Below are positions 1 to 7,707 of a stretch of DNA of 23,063 nt, one piece after another. Made by a program: the position numbers and the translations under genes. Under the pieces are notes generated by a model. The model saw only the letters and a list, made by a program, of their open reading frames with translations, did not search any database and had not been told where the DNA came from. How positions within the stretch are numbered: the first letter of the stretch is position 1; each line of letters opens with the position of its first letter. This DNA is from Pelagophyceae sp. CCMP2097 (taxonomy: Eukaryota; Sar; Pelagophyceae): contig MU657228.1 in NCBI GenBank assembly GCA_026770575.1, positions 162,364-185,426 on the forward strand, in the 5' to 3' direction.

Positions 1-111
1 CAAGGCCTCCAACACGACGCTCCAGAAGCAGAGCTCCAGAAGCAGATCGACGCGCTGCCGCCGCACCCGCGCCGCCGCCGGCGCCGGGGACGTTGTTGGG
101 CGTTTCGATAA
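1..111 (+). CDS. Possible 3' end of an upstream gene (uncertain)
   Basis: Frame 1 is open from the window edge to TAA at 109-111. It gives a short stretch with coiled-coil-like spacing (ELQKQIDAL) followed by an arginine-rich tail. The DNA contains a tandem 13-bp unit (CTCCAGAAGCAGA twice, about 20-48), so the reading may simply reflect a repeat. The other two plus frames are open nearly as far. I recognise no domain. The minus strand shows nothing better. Confidence 0.2.
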   Translation, partial: QGLQHDAPEAELQKQIDALPPHPRRRRRRGRCWAFR

Positions 112-137
112 TAATGCGGACTTAATTCAATCCTATG

Positions 138-194
138 GTGGGCTCGCTAAGTGACCCTTAGACTTTGTTTGAATCCTTGTGTGGGCTCGCTAAG
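138..194. repeat. Imperfect direct repeat, about 43-bp spacing
   Basis: GTGGGCTCGCTAAG occurs at 138-151 and again at 181-194, each preceded by a similar AATCC-containing stretch. It lies in non-coding DNA, and I see no transposon ends or target-site duplication. From here to 817 there is no supportable gene. The stretch from about 420 to 720 is noticeably AT-richer than its surroundings. Confidence 0.6.
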
Positions 195-270
195 CCATGC
201 GGCCTCTTTGACTCGGGCTCTTGACGCTGCTGGGGTTGTTCAGGCCAGGCATAGCCCCAGGCACCGACGA

Positions 271-309
271 ACCGCCCCAAACGCCCCAAACCGCCCAAAC
301 CGCCCAAAC
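271..309. repeat. Short tandem repeat (CCGCCCAAA type, 9-10 bp)
   Basis: Units of 9 to 10 bp of the form CCGCCCCAAA or CCGCCCAAA repeat in tandem, and related units recur near 361-377. A small ORF across them (PQTAQTAQTA) is explained by the repeat and is not proposed as a gene. Confidence 0.6.
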
Positions 310-817
310 AGCTTCGCTTAAATCTTGCCCAAAGGATCCGGATTATTTTGGAAGTTCATCCCAAACCGCCCCAAACCGGAACAAGACCGGTGGTTCTCGT
401 TTTTGTGCAAGGTCTGATTGATCGGTGGTTGCTGGCTTAAAATCCACCCTGGTCGTTTTTACTCGGATGTGTTCGAGGTCATGTCGGTGGTTCTGATTCG
501 ATTCAGGCTAATCAGCCCTCTCCTCTGGGCCCACTCGACCTTTATTGCCATCACCTCTCCAGTTCTCTCTTGCCGGGATATAGATAAAACACCTCATGCC
601 TCATCACAGTGGTTCATCTTTTTCAGTGAGGCGTGAGGGTTGTAATTCAGTCGGGTTTGCTTGGGGCCCTTCGGTCTCAGTTACTGCTGTAGAATTCAAA
701 ACTAAAAAGCCCAATTATATCATATCTGCGGAGCCATCGTCCGAGCCCCGTCGGGGGTACGAACTAGGGACCTCGGGATCCCTGCTTGAACTCCAGGGAA
801 GCTGCCGTCGATTAAAT

Positions 818-3035
818 CTACTGCGACGCCCACACTTCGAACTCCCCGATGCACGCGCGCTGGACGCACGGCTTCCGCAGCGTGCCGGAGCCTACGCGCC
901 GGCGGTGGGGGGCGTTCTTCACAGACTTTACACGAGGAGGTCTTTGCACACGGAAGCCTCTGCACACGGAAGCTTTAGCCCAAGGAGCCATCGCGCACCT
1001 CCGCGTTTCGGCCGGTCCAAGCAGTACTTGCACGTCAGGCACTCTTCGGCCGCGCAGCCGGCGCAGGCCCCGCAGCGCTTCTTGCGCGGCGGCTTTGGAT
1101 TCGACAGCTTTGAAGGGGACAGAGCCTTTTTCGCCGCCGGTGGGGAATCCGCTTCCCGGGCCACCGCGTCGCCGTCCAAACAAGGCTGCGGCGGGCTCTT
1201 CTTCTTCTTCGGTTGCGGCGCCTCGAGCGGCCGGCCCGCTGTTGTGGCCAGAATGGGCGCGGGGCTTTGCGCCACCGCGGCCTCGACACAAGCGAGCGCT
1301 TCAACTCCGAGTATGACGTGGCCCTTTGCGACGTCGTTGCGCACGTCAGCGCGCGACGCCCCGAGCGCGAGGAGCTCGTGGGCAGTGGTCGCGGACTTGT
1401 ACTTGTCGTATCTTTCGCCAGACTTGCCCGTCTTCGGGTTGACTTGCAGGCAAACCAACGACGCGTTTGAAATCAGCAGCGCCGTCATCTGCGGCGGCGA
1501 GAGGCCCTCGCCGCGAGATGGCTCCGCGTTCGACCGCCTTCTTTTCGGAGGTCTCGGGCGTTGCTTGGAAGGAGAAGTTTCTTGCGTGTCCAAGTCTCCA
1601 GAGCTGACGAAAAACCCGTCAAACTTCGAAGGCTTGGTGCGCTCGGCGCGCTCGCTGGACTGCGCGTGTTTGAAGATGTCGGCGTCGTCGATGAAACTGT
1701 CGTCGGACTCATAATAAGACATGGCTTCGCTGCCGTCGTCGGAATCCTCCGCGGCCAGCTCGCCGCCTGCAAAAAGTCGCTCCAGGCGCTCCAAAACGTT
1801 GTACCGCGCCGCGCCCTGCGTCTGCGCCGCCTGGAGGACACCCGGCCGCGGGGGAGCGCCGTCGTCGCCCTCGTCGAGCCTGCGCCCGCGGAGCGTGCGG
1901 GATCTCACGCCTCGTCGTTTTGTAAAACACGCTTTCCAAAACGCACGCCACTTCGCCGTCGTCGTCGCCGTCGTCGTCGTCGTCCGTCTCGTCGTCCGCG
2001 GCCGCCGCGTCGCTGCGCTCTTCGGCCGGCGCGTCGGCCGCCTTTGAGGCGCCGAGGGCCGCGTCCAACGCGAAAACGGCGAGGCGGTCCGCCTGGGCGG
2101 CGTGGGCGCCGCATTCCAGCGCCGCATTTCGCGCGGCGAAACGCGCCGCGGCCGTGGCCTTTGAAACGTGGGCTTTGTCAAGAGTCTTCGCTTGAGCTTC
2201 GAATCCGTTTCGTTCAGACTCTGCTGCCGTGTCCCACGCCGCCCTGAGCTTCGATGCCACCGCCGCGCGGTCCAATGCGGCCGCGGCCGGCGCGCCGGCG
2301 GAAAACGTAAAGTGGCCCGCCGGAGACAGCGGCCGCCGCCGCCTGGCGTCGACCATTGGATTTGTTGCATTGGATTTGTTGCATTGGAATCTCCTCCGTC
2401 TTGATGCATTGGAATCGGCCCCTCCACGCCGACCCCACGCACCCGCGGCAGTCGTCGGCGTCGGCGCGCGCGCCCGGGTGCGCGTCGAGGTATTTCCTAC
2501 AAGTTGAAAACGCGTTTCGGAAGACGCTCTCAAGCGGTCAACCTGTGCAAGCATCGGCCCGTTGCATCAAGTGCTGCCGGGGGATACTCACGTGACGTCT
2601 CGGCGCGACCGGAGGAGCGAACCGTCCGGCGCGTAGTACCGCACCTCGACCTAGTCGACACGATCCGGCGTTTTCGAGCAAGACGCCCAGCTCGCACCGC
2701 GTCGCCGCGCTCGGCACGCTCGCGGTGCCACCGCGGTGCGGGGACGTGGTTGGCGCCGCCGTTTTGTTCCAGCACGGCCAGCGCCGCCGCCGCCTGCCAC
2801 GCACGATAAGCGGGTTGGCGGCCTCGATGCGTGCACGCACGCCGTGTTTGAGTTTGTAGAGCGCGAACGGGCTCGTCCGCGCCGGTGCATTCGCGAGCGT
2901 CTCCGCGACGGCGAGCTTGGCGGCGGCTAGAGCCTTGGCCTCGACGCGCTTCGAGTCGCGCCTTTCGCCGAGCGCGGTCGAACCGTTGCGCCGGCGGCCA
3001 AAGCCTTCAAACCCTTTTGGATGCCTAGGCAACAT
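818..3035 (-). CDS. Chromatin protein with MBD-like, HUN (Hpc2/ubinuclein) and CXXC domains
   Basis: Proposed exons, in transcript order: 3035-2841, 2793-2698, 2650-2592, 2342-1909, 1766-999, 891-818. They total 1626 nt (541 residues) with matching phases at all five junctions. An MBD-like domain spans about residues 82-138: VPAPRWHRE, then VEVRYYAPDGSLLRSRRD, then HFTFSAG. An HMG-box-like helix 2-3 segment (SKLRAAWDTAAESERNGFEA) and an acidic Asp tract follow. The HUN motif SYYESDDSFIDDADIF, with downstream GFFVSSGDLD, is at about 278-320; in ubinuclein/Hpc2 this region binds HIRA. An unrecognised module (RYDKYKSATTAHELLALGAS) lies near 380. The C-terminus is a CXXC zinc finger with Cys 493, 496, 499, 504, 507, 510, 526 and 531, split by the 892-998 intron. 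Known CXXC fingers bind unmethylated CpG, and MBDs often bind methyl-CpG. I infer a nuclear histone-deposition or methylation-reader role. The start and the 2794-2840 intron are the least certain parts. Confidence 0.7.
892..998 (-). other. Intron splitting the CXXC zinc finger
   Basis: The donor GTGCGC follows the codons for K-R-G, and the acceptor CGCGTAG precedes a segment coding GSGTLRKPCVQRAC. Joining at phase 1 restores the last two zinc-binding cysteines of the CXXC fold, which are absent if the reading frame runs straight on. Length is 107 nt. Confidence 0.75.
1767..1908 (-). other. Intron upstream of the HUN motif
   Basis: The donor is GTGAGA and the acceptor CTTTTTGCAG has a pyrimidine tract. 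Both are phase 1 and the length is 142 nt. It connects the frame carrying the Asp-rich tract and VFYKTTRR to the frame carrying the HUN motif. Confidence 0.75.
2343..2591 (-). other. Intron inside the MBD-like domain, holding a 14-bp tandem repeat
   Basis: The donor GTGAGT lies directly after the SLLRSRRDV segment and the acceptor is CGCCAG, both phase 2, 249 nt. Near the acceptor, ATTGGATTTGTTGC is repeated in tandem at 2355-2382 (plus strand). An ATG inside the intron (2356, reading MVDA) opens the same frame as the downstream exon and could serve as an alternative start that lacks most of the MBD. Confidence 0.6.
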
Positions 3036-3486
3036 CCAGTCCAGCCACGCATCGTGCGATGCAAAGGGCCGTCGGGGTTCAAAGGGCCCCGTCGGGTTCG
3101 ATCGCCGCTCGGGATCCCTCGGACGCGATGCGAGCCTCTTCGAGCGTTACGGGACGCGGCGTGGTAACAGTGTCGCGAGCGCGATTTCGAACTCCGCGCC
3201 CCCGAGCTGCCACGGCACCGAAAACGAGTACACCGACACGGGCGCCGCCGCCGAAACCGCCGCCGCGCCGAACATGGACCGCGGTCGCGAGCGCGCGGCA
3301 CACTTTGGAGTCGCCGAAAACCCCTGGGCTCCGGAGCTCCGGAGCTCCTGACCTCCCGAGTTCCCGCCCACCGGAAATTATCGACGTCGACGATCGGCGT
3401 GACGACTCGCCCGACTCGCCGCCGCGGCCCTAAAAGACATTCTTGGACGAGGGCCCGACCGCGCCTTCGAGGGCGGCCCGGCGGCG
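3036..3486. other. Intergenic stretch, possibly 5' exons of the chromatin gene
   Basis: No gene is firmly supported here. On the minus strand the frame that enters the chromatin gene reads FASHDAWLDWMLPRHPKGFE just upstream of the chosen start, which looks like coding text, so the true first exon may lie within this stretch. On the plus strand an ORF at 3059-3433 is Pro/Arg-rich, ends with EIIDVDDRRDDSPDSP and stops 54 bp before the WD40 start. It could be an unrelated disordered exon or chance. Confidence 0.35.
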
Positions 3487-4554
3487 ATGGCGCCGCCGCC
3501 GCGCGCCGCGCTCGGCGCCGCCCGCGCCCTCGAGCTGCTGCGGAGCGACCTGCGCACGCCCATCCTGCGGCTGGCGGAGTCCGCAAACGGCCTCTTCGTG
3601 ACGACGCGTGTCGCCCGAGATGACCGCGCCGTGGCAGCGCGTTTGCGAAGAATCCTCTGGCAGGACCGCATCGCAAAGGGTGCGGCGATTTTCAAGGGGC
3701 ACACCGACGGCGTCGTCAACTGCTGCGCGTTCTCGCCAGACGGCACGCGCATCGCGACGTCGAGCCACGACGGGACGGCGCGGACCTGGGACACCGTGAC
3801 GGGCGCGCTGCTGACGACGCTCGAGGGGCACGACGGCACCGTCTACAGCTGCGCGTTCTCGCCCGACGGCACGCGCATCGTGACGGCGAGCTTCGACGGC
3901 GCGGATCTGGGACGCTGAGACGGGCGCGCTACTGACGACGCTCGAGGGCCACACCGACGGCGTCCACAGCTGCGCGTTCTCGCCCAACGGCACGCGCATC
4001 GTGACGGCGAGCGACGACAGGACGGCGAAGCTCTGGGACGCCGAGACGGGCGCGCTGCTGGCGACGCTCGAGGGGCGCTTTGGCGAAGTCACGAGCTGCG
4101 CGTTCTCGCCCGACGGCACGCGCATCGTGACGTCGAGCGAGGACACGACAGCGGGGCTCTGGGACGCCGAGACGGGCGCGCTGCAAAAAACGCTCGAGGG
4201 CCACACTGGCTGGGTCGAATGCTGCGCGTTCTTGCCCGACGGCAAGCGCCTTGTGACTGCAAGCAGCGACGGGACGGCGAAGCTCTGGGACGCCAAGACG
4301 GGTGCGCTGGTGATGACGCTCCGGGGCCACACCGACTCCTCAACTTCTGCGCGTTCTCGCCCGACGGCAAGCGCGTCGTGACGTCGAGCTGCGACAACAC
4401 GGCGCGCCTCTGGGACGCCACGACGGGCGCGCTCAAGACGATGCTCGAGGGGCACGCCGGCGAGGTCACAAGCTGCGCCTTCTCGCCCGACGGCAAGCGC
4501 GTCATCACGGCGAGCGACGACAAAACGGCGCGGCTCTGGAGCATCGCGCTCTGA
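3487..4554 (+). CDS. Seven-repeat WD40 beta-propeller protein, frame broken twice
   Basis: The ATG at 3487 opens an about 70-residue helical, Arg/Ala-rich N-terminus, then WD40 repeats of about 126 nt. Their GH-type dipeptide positions fall near 3700, 3829, 3950, 4076, 4202, 4328 and 4453. Core text such as CAFSPDGTRIVT and AKLWDAETGALL recurs in each, so seven repeats make one closed propeller. Spacing between repeats 2 and 3 is 121 nt (5 nt short), and between 6 and 7 it is 125 nt (1 nt short). The frame therefore leaves at about 3900 (TGA at 3916-3918) and returns at about 4335, after which it runs to TGA 4552-4554. WD40 propellers are protein-interaction scaffolds; no catalytic domain is visible and the partner is unknown. 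It may be a young pseudogene or carry assembly errors. Splicing is a poor explanation because no repeat sequence is missing. Confidence 0.8.
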
Positions 4555-4880
4555 CGGTGCGCCGCTCGGCCGCCGGCCTCGGTCTCTTTCGAGCAGTAAC
4601 TGCTAATCGCTGAGCGTCTGCCAGTCCATTGGCGTAGGGCGGGGGGGGCTGCCAACACGGCCTGCCGTCCAGTCTCTCACGATGGCGCGGACCGGCGGCG
4701 CGGATTCTTCTCACACGATTTGTCATGGGGCCTTGTCTTCAGTGCGAGTTGCGTTTCGGCCGCCAGCGTGGCCGCGCGACGAAGAAGCGCGCCATGCTCG
4801 GACGAGGAGCGGCTGCACTCGGCATGATGAAAGGATCCCATTCACCCCCGAGAAGCTGCCGTAGAGTGCATCCGACTTTG
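4555..4880. other. Convergent intergenic region, no gene seen
   Basis: This stretch separates the 3' ends of the WD40 gene (+) and the oxygenase gene (-). It includes a G-run near 4640. Small ORFs here show no coding character. No terminator or RNA structure is evident. Confidence 0.5.
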
Positions 4881-5824
4881 TTACCGGTCTCGTACGTGTT
4901 CATAAAATCGGTATGCAAAATTTGGGTAGTCCCGCACGATGCAAAACGCCACGAGGATGTAGCGCACGCCGCCAGTGATCGGGTGGCCGCCGTGCAGCAG
5001 GCCGGAGGCGTGCGCGAGGACGTGCCCGTTGTCGCTTCGAACCGCGGAACCGAGGCCCTCGAACCACGTGCCGCCGCCGTCGTAGTCTCCCACATCGTTC
5101 AAAGCGATGTTGAAGGAGAGCACGGAGCCGTCGCGGTGCGGCTTGAGAAACGACTGGCCAGCAGTAGCCTGCGACGGAGAGTGTGCTGAGGTCTCTTGGG
5201 ATCATCCTTAAAATCTCTCATGGGATGATGCCGACTCACGTTGTATTTCACGACAAAGGCGTCGACGACGCGGACGGCGGTGGGGTTCGGGAGCGCGAAT
5301 TGGAAATTCTCCGCGAGAAAGGGATAAATGGCGTTCGGCAGAGCTTGCTCCTTGAACCATTTGAGAGTCTGCGGAAGCTCAATAAGAGGCACGTCCGTCG
5401 TCGGGTAGTTGCCGTGCCGCGCAGTCGTCCACCCGCCCATCAGAGTAGCGCGCTCCTCGCACTCGTCCACGATCGCAGCCGTCTCCGCCTAATAGCGTCG
5501 TGGAGCAGATACATCCTCTCGAGCACGCCATTTGCACGAGTGTCCCGCGGCACATCTTACCCGGGTGAAGAGCGGCGTGGCCGAGTGCGCGATCAGATGA
5601 CCCGCGTTGCTGTCCCACTCCGCCGCGACCTGCGCCAACGCCGGCGCGACGGCGGCCGCCTTGGGCTGCGCGGTGATTGTCGGCGGCACTGCGAAAGTTT
5701 TCATTGTCTCCTTATAAGCCGGAATCTGCCGTTCCGAGATCATGCTCAGCGTCGAACGCCGCGGCGCTGTTCGCCGCGGCGAGAGCGCCGCGGCCGAGGC
5801 GAGCAAGAGCCAGCGGAAGAGCAT
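4881..5824 (-). CDS. 2OG-Fe(II) oxygenase, prolyl 4-hydroxylase type, with signal peptide
   Basis: Three exons, 5824-5561, 5488-5240 and 5168-4881, total 801 nt (266 residues). Introns are 72 nt (GTAAGA..TTAG) and 71 nt (GTGAGT..GCAG), both phase 0. The ATG at 5824 gives MLFRWLLLASAAALS, a typical hydrophobic signal peptide, so entry into the secretory pathway is likely. The double-stranded beta-helix part reads FLKPHRDGSVLSFNIALND, then YDGGGTWFEGLG, then ASGLLHGGHPITGGVRY. This supplies the iron ligands His182, Asp184 and His230 and an Arg240 that fits the 2-oxoglutarate carboxylate site. The family hydroxylates peptidyl proline or related substrates using O2 and 2-oxoglutarate. The substrate here is unknown. 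Length and motif order are normal and nothing looks broken. Confidence 0.85.
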
Positions 5825-6358
5825 GGCCGCGTGCGCACGGGAGCGACGGAGGAGAATGCGGAGAGTGCAACCCGTTTGCAGTGGATCTGGAGGCCTCGAG
5901 CGACCTCTAAAGCCGCCTGAAAAGGACGGAGGGCGCTCTTGGCCGCCTCCGCTTCGAATCCGCCCCGCAAAGGGCAACTTCAGGTATTCGCCAAAAAGGT
6001 TTGCCCAACCTTTGTCACGCTATAATGAAATCCACTGGGAGACCGAAATTTAAAGAAACCCGCATCGAACTCGAGGTATCCTGCGGGCCCCCGTCAAGCG
6101 ATACCAGATGACCCGCTCGAACGCACTAACAAACTCCTCGGATAATCCTGGGCTGCAACGCCCGCATCAGAGGGTGCGGATCAGCCTGGGCTTGGTTACG
6201 TAGTCATTCGTGCATGCGACCCCCCGGCGCCCCGCATCATAAGATCGGGCGGCTGCGCGGCGGCCGCATGCGTCGCGGTCCGTCGAAAGTCCGCGTGCGG
6301 TCGCGCCGCGGTCGTTCCGAAGGTGGCCTCGCGGCGATGACTCGCGGTCGCGCGGCGG
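5825..6358. other. Intergenic region, no gene seen
   Basis: It lies between the 5' end of the oxygenase gene and the 3' end of the CCDC124-like gene, both on the minus strand. About 5975-6060 is AT-richer and may hold the oxygenase promoter, but I see no firm TATA box. A tRNA-like fold was looked for around 6100-6200 and not found. Confidence 0.5.
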
Positions 6359-7406
6359 TCACTTCGGCAAGTTTTCCGGATTTTCGGGCGACTTTTGCCA
6401 CGACGCGAAAATCCGTTCATCGTACTGCGACTTCTTCAGCCCAGGGTGCGACTCCTTCAACGAAACCAGCGCCGTCTCCTTGTACGCCGCGTACAGTGCC
6501 TTGCGGTTGAAGTTGCCGCTCTCGTTGACCACTGGCTTCTTCGCGCCAAGCCTACAAGCGGGGGGGCGTGGATTGACAAGTGAAACAACGATATACGCAC
6601 ATGTCCAGGGCCTGGTTGATGCCGCTGGCGCTCTCCTCGTCGACCTGCATGCGGTTCATGTTCTCCTCGAGGCGCATGGGCTCCGCGAGGCCCGACGGCT
6701 TCTTGACGGCAGCGGGCCTACGTCTCTACATCGCGTCCTTCGGGGCAGAGGGGGACGTACGGTGCGGCGACCTTTGCCGGCGTGGGCTCCTGGACCTTTG
6801 CGGGCTTCTTCTTGCCTGCGTCGAGCCCCGCGAGGAGCATGGCGTTCTGATCATCTTTCGACTTTTTCTTCGAAGCCGAAGGTTTCTTCGCCTTCGCCGC
6901 AGCAGCGTCCGTCGAGGCGTCCTCCTCCTCCAGCAAAGCGCGGCGCTCGGCCTCCTTGCGCGCGCGCTCCGCCTCCTTGTCGGCAGTAGACGAAGCCTTG
7001 GCCTATGACCGTGGGATTATGACCGTGGGATTCCGTCAGGAGAAACAAGTATACAACGGTAGAGCCCGGGACGACGGCACGACCCCTCCGCCGCCATCCG
7101 ACGCGTGCGGGGCACCCCCGGGCCTCTGCCGCTCTTGGAGCACCGCCGTGACGGGGTGGCCGTCTCCGACGCCGTTTTATGCGGCGCCGCGCGCGTTGGA
7201 GCCGACGGCCCTAGATTCCGTCGGATACATTCGGTTCGAGGCGTGCGAGACAAGATGCACCACTCTCATAAAACGTACCAGTCGGCGGCTTGGGATTTCT
7301 CATGCTCTTCCTGTTTCTTAGCGTCCTTCTTCCCTTCCGCCTCGGCCTTCTTCGCCTTGCCCGCCACCGCCTTGGCGTTGTGCATCTTCTGCCCGGGCTG
7401 GCTCAT
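6359..7406 (-). CDS. CCDC124: CCDC124/Lso2-like ribosome-associated protein
   Basis: Five exons, 7406-7279, 7210-7183, 7002-6761, 6717-6601 and 6551-6359, total 708 nt (235 residues; human CCDC124 is of similar length). The N-terminus MSQPGQKMHNAKAVAGKAKK is a basic helix. A Lys/Glu/Ala-rich coiled coil follows (KEAERARKEAERRALLEEED), then MRLEENMNRM. The C-terminus, ALYAAYKETALVSLKESHPG then SPENPENLPK, matches the conserved family tail (AAF.AFEE..LPRLK...P, then SPDNP). CCDC124 and yeast Lso2 bind the intersubunit face of idle 80S ribosomes and aid recovery from stress; a cytoplasmic translation role is inferred from that. Introns are 68, 180, 43 and 49 nt. The second begins with GC (GCATAA) because TAA follows immediately in frame, so a GC-AG intron or a base error is needed there. 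Confidence 0.85.
7003..7182 (-). other. Probable GC-AG intron in the CCDC124-like gene
   Basis: After the codons for SNARGA the frame meets TAA within two codons, and no GT donor is available at the needed phase. Starting the intron at GCATAA and ending at TCATAG joins phase 0 to KASSTADKEAERARK, as the family expects. A 13-bp unit (ATCCCACGGTCAT, minus strand) is tandemly repeated at the acceptor end. Confidence 0.5.
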
Positions 7407-7707
7407 GGCGCGACGGGGCGGGGGAGGTGAGAACGCGGCGTGCAAGCCTCCGAGTCGCTAAACCCGTGGCTAATCACACGGTGTGACCGTGGCCCTCCGT
7501 GACGTACGTTTCGGCGACATATCAAGTTGTCGGAGCCACAGGCACTCTCGGTTCCCTCGCAGCTCTCGCCGAGGTTGAGAGGTGCGGCCCGCCGCCTCCG
7601 AGTGGTACCACCAAGGGGCTCGAAGCGGGCCTCTTTTGTTATTTCCAAGTGACAACAGCTGGCAACAAGAGGTTCACGAGCACCGCGCAGCCTCTGGCGC
7701 GCGGACT
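7407..7707. other. Short intergenic region upstream of the CCDC124-like gene
   Basis: It separates the stop codon of the large low-complexity gene from the next start codon on the same strand, so it must carry one 3' UTR and one promoter. I see no RNA gene, TATA box or repeat in it. Confidence 0.5.

Noticed and set aside
720..810. tRNA-like segment near AGTTCGTACCCC (minus strand)
   Set aside because: It resembles a T-arm, but I could not pair an acceptor stem, D-arm and anticodon arm.
596..1714. 372-residue plus-strand ORF
   Set aside because: It is antisense to the CXXC/HUN gene, low-complexity and Arg/Ser-rich, with no domain.
928..2442. Continuous 504-residue minus-strand ORF as a single exon
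   Set aside because: Its first 170 residues are Arg/Thr-rich shadow text. The acidic and HMG-like text sits in another frame and joins it through a 142-nt intron with good splice sites. Its end also lacks the last two CXXC cysteines.
3430..4455. Minus-strand ORF of 341 residues opposite the WD40 repeats
   Set aside because: Its repeated text simply mirrors the WD40 repeat on the other strand.
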